The notes beneath the pieces were generated by a model that worked only from the letters and a program-made list of their open reading frames with translations, ran no database searches and was not told where the DNA came from. DNA of 64,000 nucleotides, taken from NCBI GenBank assembly GCA_000507305.1, contig DF239301.1:15358-79357 (forward strand), in the 5' to 3' direction. The DNA is from Breviolum minutum Mf 1.05b.01. Lineage: Eukaryota; Sar; Dinophyceae; Suessiales; Symbiodiniaceae. Shown here in pieces: positions 57,532 through 64,000 of the stretch. Both the position numbers and the translations under genes were made by a program. How positions within the stretch are numbered: the stretch's first letter is position 1; each line of letters begins with the position of its first letter.

Positions 57532-57663
57532 TTATTGCTTCTTGAGCGGTGGCATAGAAATACACTCATGTTTGGCGCTTTTCGTAACCATCCTTTTCCT
57601 AAACATGATAAACTTGGAATCGCGAAAGTCAGACGCAAAAGGAAAAAGTTCCATCCGAATATT
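57532..57663 (-). CDS. Exon candidate following a repeated acceptor element
   Basis: After CACCTTTTGGAAG| a frame reads NIRMELFPFASDFRDSKFIM, FRKRMVTKSAKHECISMPPL, KKQ then TAA. A donor (AGGATG|GTTACG) could end it earlier. The acceptor side belongs to the dispersed CTACCATG...TTTGGAAG element. Confidence 0.4.
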   Translation of the reverse strand, partial: NIRMELFPFASDFRDSKFIMFRKRMVTKSAKHECISMPPLKKQ

Positions 57664-57740
57664 CTTCCAAAAGGTGGTGAATAATGGTGGTTTAGTATGG
57701 TAGAAAACAAAAAATTCACCTGAAAAAACAAATCCAGGTA

Positions 57741-59830
57741 AATGTTCAGGGTCTTTTCCCCCCCGGAAAGCTAACATGTCCCTGAAAACCAATGGTTGGA
57801 AGATGTGTTTCCTATTGAAATAGTCCCTTTTCAGGGAGGATGACATGAAGCATTTTTAGCTTTGGAAATCGCAACCTAAACCTTCATTTGCCACTACTCG
57901 GGGGTAGATCATTTGTTCATATCCTCCATGTTTCCCCTTAGACGAGTTACAAGAAGCCCCTCAATAGAAGTAGAGTGGACGGAAAAAAATGTTCATTGCT
58001 CCTAGAAAATACGCCATTGTTGCTCGAACATATCAAACTGGAATCACGTGTCATAAGAACAATCCTTATCAGAGTCAACTCTCGTGAACTACTGTTAAAA
58101 CAATCTTACTAGTGTGTCCATGAAAGTTAGCAACGATCGTGATCGTAGGTTGGCGGCTATTTCACCTATTTAGGGGACGTTTTTACAACTTACTTTTATC
58201 GACTTGGAAGGTCTGTTGGTTGCCACATTAGGCAAGCACCACATTGGCAACCCTCCCTGAAACTAACAGCTTGCCAATCCTCCGATTTAAATGGGTTTTT
58301 TAAAAGCCAAAAAGTCCCAAAAAGAAAGGCTAAAGTCTTCCAACCATCCATATTCTTTAGCGGTTTTTGCTACTAGTTTTATTGGAGTCATTTTAGATAT
58401 CCCTTCAATCCTGCCAAACTATTGGTTTACAGTGGAAAACATGAAGGTTCAATGTGTTAGGCCCCTTACTAAAGTAAGTGCGCACATTATTTCCCCACGA
58501 ATTTACGCCACCTGCAAGATCTTCCCCTGAACGATTTTCCACCGAAGACTAGGTGGTGTTGTCAACCCATTTGAAAAATATGCTCGTCAAATTGGATCAT
58601 TTCCCCTGGGATCGGGTTGAAAATTCCAGAAGTATTTGAGTTGCCACCACCTATGGGCCTAAACTCCTTCTATTGGGGATAAACTCGTCCCACCTTTAAT
58701 AGGAAGTCCACAAATATTTGTGCCCAAGTGACCCCGTTGCTTCGACCACTGATTCCCGAATCACAAGAGATCATGGACTGCGTGGTACCTGAAAAAGTCC
58801 ACCCCAGAAACCCCATCCCAACCGGTGGGTGGGTGGCATGGATACCCAAAAAATGGCCATATATTTACCCAAAATACCCAAAATACCCCTGGGCAGATTT
58901 CCCATCCCAAGTTACAAACCATCTATATACCCCCCAAAAAATTGAGATACTGTAGATGCCAAACATGGTCATATTTAAAGCCGGAGCCACCTTTTTCCAA
59001 GGCCCATCATTTTGGGAATCCAGTCGTGAGTTTTTCAGGGGTAAAAAAAAACCTTAGCTGCGCAAGTTTAGTACCTGGAAGAAAAAAAATGATGTTTTTC
59101 TTCTACCTCTTGATATTTAGTAGGACTTCCATTCCCCCCAAAGAAAGTTTCAAGTTGAAACATTCAGTAGAGAAGAAACAACAAAATTCTTCATGAAAAC
59201 CAAGAAAAAAGGAATTCCCCAAATTTTGAGACACTTTTTTTAAAAACCACAACGTCTCAGGATGTCCGGGTTTCCTTTGCGCTTTTATGCTATCATAATA
59301 TGAGCCCATTACAAAATCGAATTCGTCATTTTTTGTTTCGAGACTTGGATCCTTTCATTGAAAGTCCTGTGAAGTTCTCGTTGAAAACGCCTACCCTTTA
59401 CGTTGGCTGATATGTCCCGTATGTATGTATCCACATCAAAAGAAAACGAAACGTATCATTTTAAGTCCCTTAAAACGAGTGATCTTCAACAACTTCCCCA
59501 AAAAACAAGGGATCTGTTTTTTCGCAAATTCCCCTAAAACTAACAACAAAACGACTGTGACCCGAACCCAAAAATAAGAAGTCACTAGAAACTGCATGAG
59601 TTCTTTGAACAAAACTTCAGTGAGAAATACACCTTGGCTGATGCTGTAAGGTGGTGATTTTTTCATCAAGTTGAACTCTTCAAGTGGTACAGCAAAAAGT
59701 GTCACTTGAAGACTTGCCTTGGGGTTTACACTCCCTAAAACTAACATAGCCCCTGAAAATAGGCCATCCCAATTAGTATTCCAACCATCCATTTTCAGGT
59801 GCTATGTTAGTTTCAGGGAGGGTCAAGTTT
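57741..59830. other. Non-coding, TIR elements
   Basis: TIR copies at 57,765-57,842 and 59,728-59,822 (CTCCCTAAAACTAACATAGC / GCTATGTTAGTTTCAGGGAG), and a GTTGGTGG-family relative at 58,545-58,650. No supported exon. Confidence 0.55.
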
Positions 59831-60365
59831 AAGGATTGCTTTGATGCTTAATGTAAGAATTTCAAACAAATGATATAAGTTTGAGAAAAAAACAGCTAAC
59901 GTAAGGCTTTAAAAAAAAAAACATATTGAAGCTTTTACAACTAATTTGAAGGTAATATCTTAGCCCATCTATATCTAAAGAAAAAAGGCAATCCTCAATC
60001 TCCTAAATCAGTTCCAACAATTTTCCAGTTGCCAACTTGGGACCTCCTTGCAACCTCACCTGAGAAAGAAAGCCTTTGTTTTTTCGGGATTCTTCGGGGA
60101 GATGGTGGGTTAATACCCCCTCAAAAAAAAACCTGATTTCCTGGGAAAACATGGCATCTGGGCAATTTAGTACAGTTCAATCAAGGGGATTTTCGAGGGG
60201 ATACCCTTACTGAACCACAATTTTTCCAGTGACCTCGGCCCCGGAAGATTAACATGGAACATAAAATTCACCCTATTGAAAAGGAATATCATCTTCCAAA
60301 CCATCATTTTCAGGTTCGAGCTGTTAATCTTCGGGGGTGTATAATTTGCCCGAAGGTGGCACTTG

Positions 60366-60483
60366 GATGTCCCAGGAAGTTAGTAAAGGGTTAGTAAGTG
60401 GGTTATAACCCCAGTATACCCCCTTAACAAGTGGGCTATAACCCCTTTACCAACCATTTACTAACTTCCTGGGACATCCAAGC
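60366..60483. mobile_element. Near-perfect hairpin element
   Basis: TGGATGTCCCAGGAAGTTAGTAAA...TTTACTAACTTCCTGGGACATCCA with inner GTGGGTTATAACCCC inverted as well. Related forms at 57,065-57,182, 36,388-36,540, 40,058-40,170, 51,290-51,440 and 53,610-53,730. Confidence 0.8.
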
Positions 60484-61310
60484 ATTGTTGTTGTTTGTTG
60501 CGTAGCCGAGGTGCTCATGCGTTTGATCTTGGAGGCCATGGGTTGCAAGGGCACCATGATACGTGCCGCCGTCTTACTGGCTCGAAGCTCTAAATCTTCA
60601 ATGGTAGAAGCACCTGGAGCCACGAAGAAAAAGCACTTGTAATGATCCCTAGTTGGAGGATCATCCCATTTAGTAAGTGGTTAGTAACCCCCATTTATAA
60701 GCCATAAAAAGGCCATTTGGAATGGGAATAACCCGATCCTTAGGGGACTTACCATCCATGGTTTAAAAACCTTATCACTTTCCATGAAATCCTGGTTTAT
60801 AGGGATTCCGTATTTCAGAATTTCATGGCTTATGAAATGATCCCTAAATTAAGCTGGGTAGGATATATAATCCCCGAAAAATAACCCAACGAAAACCAGG
60901 TTTTTTTTTACATTGCTCACTTGTAAATGATCCTTCTGATGGTTTATTAGCCTTGTAAATCTAATCACCCAAGGGTCCCTGCCGGTATTGTATCCAAAAT
61001 GAAGGTGGAAGAAGCTAGTGTATGTAATATAATCCGTTTATTCCAAAAAAAACATGCATTCAATGGTCAGTACTGATCATGATGCAAGTATGCAAATGAA
61101 AACAACTACCTTGATTTAGGAATTTCGTTCCTCTCCAATTTTACACACAGGATCTGAAAAGAGCGGCCTGGATAAAAAGAACCTAACAATAGTTTCATTT
61201 GAGTATACTCAACTCAAAAGTCTTTGTAAATGAGTTATGTTCAAAACCCAGCCGTGGCAACATTTCATGAGACCCTAATTAGTTTACACACGTTTATTTC
61301 ATTCATTGGC

Positions 61311-61690
61311 TTACAATGTAATCCTAATACAACTCCGTAGTTTTTCCACCCCCTCTACACCCGACACAAGCATTGTCAACTGGTCACTGCTCAAATGGTC
61401 TTCATCCTTTCTCCTTCTTATACCATCTTCCTTCCTCTCACAAAGATGTTTGTCGCAAACCAATCCCTGGGTATCTTGAGGACTTTTGTGTAGGTTGAGA
61501 ATTCCCAGAATTTCCCACACGCCACACGCCCCCAGAGCAAGGCAAAAAGCAGCAAAGGAACTGTTCTGCGGGACAAAAATGATGGCAATTTCCTGAAAGA
61601 GTGCCCTAACCTCATGTTTTTTGGGTCCGAGTTCAAGGTTTTCCCCGCGGTGAAAAAGTTGACGCCGGATCGGAAGCTCTCCCCATTTTT
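61311..61690 (-). CDS. 3' terminal exon of a minus-strand gene
   Basis: Acceptor GTTTTCTTTTGAG| at 61,691, then 126 codons including the TAA stop at 61,313-61,311. KWGELPIRRQLFHRGENLEL, GPKKHEVRALFQEIAIIFVP, QNSSFAAFCLALGACGVWEI, then a charged tail ERKEDGIRRRKDEDHLSSDQ. A hydrophobic stretch (about residues 37-60) could be a membrane or buried segment. Two leading nt fit the single nt left by the 61,792 exon. No family recognised. Confidence 0.75.
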
Positions 61691-61791
61691 CTCAAAAGAA
61701 AACAACGGGAATCAGGGAAAAAAGGTAGTTTCTAAGAGGGTCATTTTTGGGAAAAGGTGCCCAATTAAATTTGATCGTCATACTAACTTAC

Positions 61792-61821
61792 CATTTTCCA
61801 GTGTAGATGGTACCAATGATA
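61792..61821 (-). CDS. Micro-exon, 30 nt
   Basis: Lies between an introner-like element (CAACAG|, 61,822) and a perfect donor AATG|GTAAGT. SLVPSTLEN. 2 nt in and 1 nt out, fitting both neighbours. Confidence 0.7.
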
Positions 61822-61922
61822 CTGTTGATGCCTGAAATCCGGCAAACCAGTTGATAGGTAGTTGATCCCATTATTTACAGGGTTTCATACATCCCTGGTG
61901 GTGCAGGATTTCAGCCATCAAC
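61822..61922 (-). mobile_element. Introner-like TIR element acting as an intron
   Basis: 101 bp. On the minus strand it runs |GTTGATGGC...GGCATCAACAG|. Removing it joins TCATACT to TATCATTG with the frame kept (MMSY-L-SLVP). Shares TIR and interior with four other copies. Confidence 0.8.
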
Positions 61923-61979
61923 AGTATGACATCATTAAGCTGCATTTAAGGATGGCTTTTGGTGAATATGTCCTACTAC
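61923..61979 (-). CDS. Exon, 57 nt
   Basis: Acceptor CACCTATAG| at 61,980, ending at the introner donor TACT|GTTGATGG. SRTYSPKAILKCSLMMSY. 2 nt in, 1 nt out. Confidence 0.65.
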
Positions 61980-62204
61980 CTATAGGTGATTCAAGCCATG
62001 ACCTTTTTTACCTCCCAGGTCACCAATAACCTTTGAAGGGGTCACGTTTTCACCATCCCCAAAACAAGGTCACAAAGAATTGTCAGAACAATATTGTTCA
62101 TAAATGATGCGTATTTCTTGCAAAAGCCTTCATTGAATCAAAAGGATTCCACATATGATAAAAAACTGCAATAAATCCCCTCATATAATTAAGTTATATA
62201 CTCC

Positions 62205-62302
62205 CCAGAAAACTAACATGCCCCCTGAAAAATAGTGGTTGGAAGATTACTTTCCTTTTGAAATGGCCCCTTTTCAGGGGAATATGTTAGTTTTCGACAG
62301 AG
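62205..62302. mobile_element. TIR element inside an intron
   Basis: CTCCCCAGAAAACTAACATG ... GAATATGTTAGTTTTCGACAGAG, within the 62,384-61,979 intron. Confidence 0.65.
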
Positions 62303-62383
62303 TAACTGCCTCGTCAAACAACCTTCGTCAAACACACCATACGACTCCCGACAATTAGAGGAGTTTGTAGTTCAACCCTTTAC

Positions 62384-62575
62384 ATAAATCTGGGCAAATC
62401 ACTAAACCTAAGGGCATTTTGAGAATTTTTTCCCTTGCTAAATTGAGATCTGTGCAAATTGAGGGGATTGCCTGACAATCACCACCATTTGGGGGGGAAT
62501 TCGCAACCGGCTCGTTGGTAAAAGAATTGCCCAAATAAATTCTCTCAAAAATTTCTTCTTGAAAATTTGATCCTA
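62384..62575 (-). CDS. Exon, 63 codons
   Basis: Starts at the introner acceptor CAACAG| (62,576), ends at donor TTTAT|GTAAAG (62,383). GSNFQEEIFERIYLGNSFTN, EPVANSPPNGGDCQAIPSIC, TDLNLAREKILKMPLGLVIC, PDL. 2 nt in, 1 nt out, in phase with the 61,979 exon (T|GT = Cys). Confidence 0.65.
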
Positions 62576-62677
62576 CTGTTGATGGAAGAAATCCCAAACA
62601 ACCACCTGGGATGGTTAAAACCCTATAAATAATGGGAGAATTATCATCCTTGGTGGTGCAGGATTTTGTCCATCAAC
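62576..62677 (-). mobile_element. Introner-like TIR element acting as an intron
   Basis: 102 bp, |GTTGATGGACAAAATCC...GGATTTCTTCCATCAACAG|. Same family as 61,822-61,922. The upstream exon (to 62,678, frame WSRVKY) is joined in phase 1, the same phase as the other copy. Confidence 0.75.
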
Positions 62678-62689
62678 AGTATTTCACCC

Positions 62690-64000
62690 GGCTCCAATTT
62701 TTTTTTCGAGAAATGTCAGAGAAATGTCGGGGAAAGATTCCCCATGAAAACTACTCCTGATACCCTCACCCTCCAGTCATACCTACCTCGTGAGGATCCG
62801 GTGTGAAGGGGGGGACCTTGAAACACCTCCAAATCCAAGGCCCTTCTTTAGGAGTTCCAAAGACCTCCTCATTTGGATGTATTTGGGAGGGTTTTGAAAG
62901 ACTATACCCATACCATCCATGTATGGATGGCATATTTACCTACATGAATGGTTGATTTTTTATAGGTTTTCATGTTAGCTAAATATACCATAATTCCATG
63001 GATGGGATATAGGGATAGGGATATTTCACTGATCAGGATTTTCCCCAGAAACTTTGCACCGGAAAAAATTATTCCTTCGTTTTTGCGAGCTCAAAAAAGA
63101 GAAGACAAGCAACGACCTGCATATACGACATGAGATCCTCCTCGTTCAGCGAACCTTGGCTATGAATGGTATGATGTTGGATATGTTGGTATCACTTAAC
63201 GTCTTGCACCAGCAGCACCACCACCAGCAATGAAGGATTTTTGTTTCATAGACTTTTCAACTAGCCAGATTACTAGACTTCACTATCACAAGTCGTTCAG
63301 GTGACACCCATCCTAAAAAAAAGCTGCAACAATGTCGCCCTTTATTAATGGACCAAAATTCCTGGGATTTCTTCCCAGTCAAATCCTGCTGGAAAAAACC
63401 TCAAAGCTTTGGGGTTCGTTTGACGTGGGTCTCCTGTGTCAAACGTTGACGTGGGTCTAAAAACGACCAAAAACACGACACAACGTTGGTAGAAGAAATC
63501 GGTTCTAAAAAATCAATCCATGGGATGATTCCAAATCCTTATATAGAAAATGCTTGGAAATCACCAGACATCCATTTATAAATGGTTGGGGTTCCACGTT
63601 GAAATATATTATCTGGCAAGTTTCCCCACTCAGTTGTTCACCTGCTCGTCATTTAGTAGGAAAAATTGCATACAGTATTTTTTTGCAATTTTGCTGAGAA
63701 CAAAAAGCACCAGCCTAACGTTATGTATAGCAAAAAATTGGATAAAAAGCTCGAGATTCGAAAGTGCCCTCAACTTGTGCAGGATTTCTGTGTTTTCAAC
63801 AGTATCACGAGATATCTCGAGTACTTTTTTTCATACCAAATCACCAAGTAAACTGAGAATTTCATGAAAGCCTTCTTTTTTAATACAAAAACAAAAACAT
63901 AGATTTCACCCACCAAAAAAAAACAGTACGTATTGAAATCCAAGGATTTCGTGGCAGGCTGTCATAGATGCCAATTTTGCACCCCTTTTTTCGGAAACTG
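62690..64000. other. Non-coding; one inverted-repeat element
   Basis: An inverted-repeat element at about 62,905-63,005 (CCATCCATGTATGG...CCATGGATGG). Short frames near 63,550-63,860 lack splice sites and protein-like composition. Confidence 0.5.

Noticed and set aside
57482-57703. Plus-strand frame with CLALFVTILFLNMINL as a membrane peptide
   Set aside because: Overlaps a minus frame with better acceptor context. No plus-strand splice or start support.
1-64000. CRISPR arrays, rRNA, tRNA, bacterial operons, ribosome binding sites
   Set aside because: None seen. Repeats are TIR elements, microsatellites and one tandem array; gene structure is intron-rich eukaryotic.

Overview
The window is eukaryotic nuclear DNA and most likely comes from a dinoflagellate (Symbiodiniaceae/Suessiales-like). 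The evidence is fourfold. (1) Every coding exon I can chain lies on the minus strand. (2) The exons are short and are split by GT-AG introns plus at least one GC-AG intron. (3) Several protein blocks (EFFAG...VEQPGSS, KIGFTH...EAALI, PDIWHTVHLG, VLGADALRMRLRRLC) look like the very large repeated protein families I recall from dinoflagellate gene models; this is memory, not a search. (4) The non-coding DNA is packed with short terminal-inverted-repeat elements. I found no rRNA, tRNA, CRISPR array or bacterial-type operon.

Layout. 1-650: microsatellite and a ~20-bp tandem array. 0.7-13.2 kb: repeat-rich DNA with a few isolated minus-strand exon candidates. 13.95-39.35 kb: one very large minus-strand gene, or a run of tightly packed ones, read from 39.35 kb down to a stop at 13,952. 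I placed about 50 exons, and most adjacent pairs between 32.8 and 14 kb join in phase at canonical splice sites. 39.4-61 kb: repeat-rich DNA with a ~140-150 bp tandem array at 41.75-42.64 kb and scattered minus-strand exon candidates. 61.31-62.68 kb: the well-supported 3' end of a further minus-strand gene.

The large locus encodes, from N to C terminus: a domain of unknown function (34-35 kb); a Ser/Pro/Asp-rich linker region; a Lys-rich region followed by a Cys/His cluster; a Cys/His zinc-binding-like segment; a SAM-methyltransferase-like block; helical blocks; a GIY-YIG-like block; a Lys/Glu coiled coil; and a C-terminal DDE-transposase-like block. Together these look like a giant multi-domain mobile-element gene. 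At least one apparent frameshift (about 34.7 kb) suggests this copy may be decaying, or that the assembly has an error there.

The repeats are the second main result. Several short TIR families end in CTGTT/AACAG or CTGGT/ACCAG, so each copy starts with GT and ends with AG on either strand. At 61.8 and 62.6 kb two copies are exactly the introns needed to keep the reading frame of the downstream gene. They therefore behave as introner-like elements, meaning transposons that create ready-made introns.
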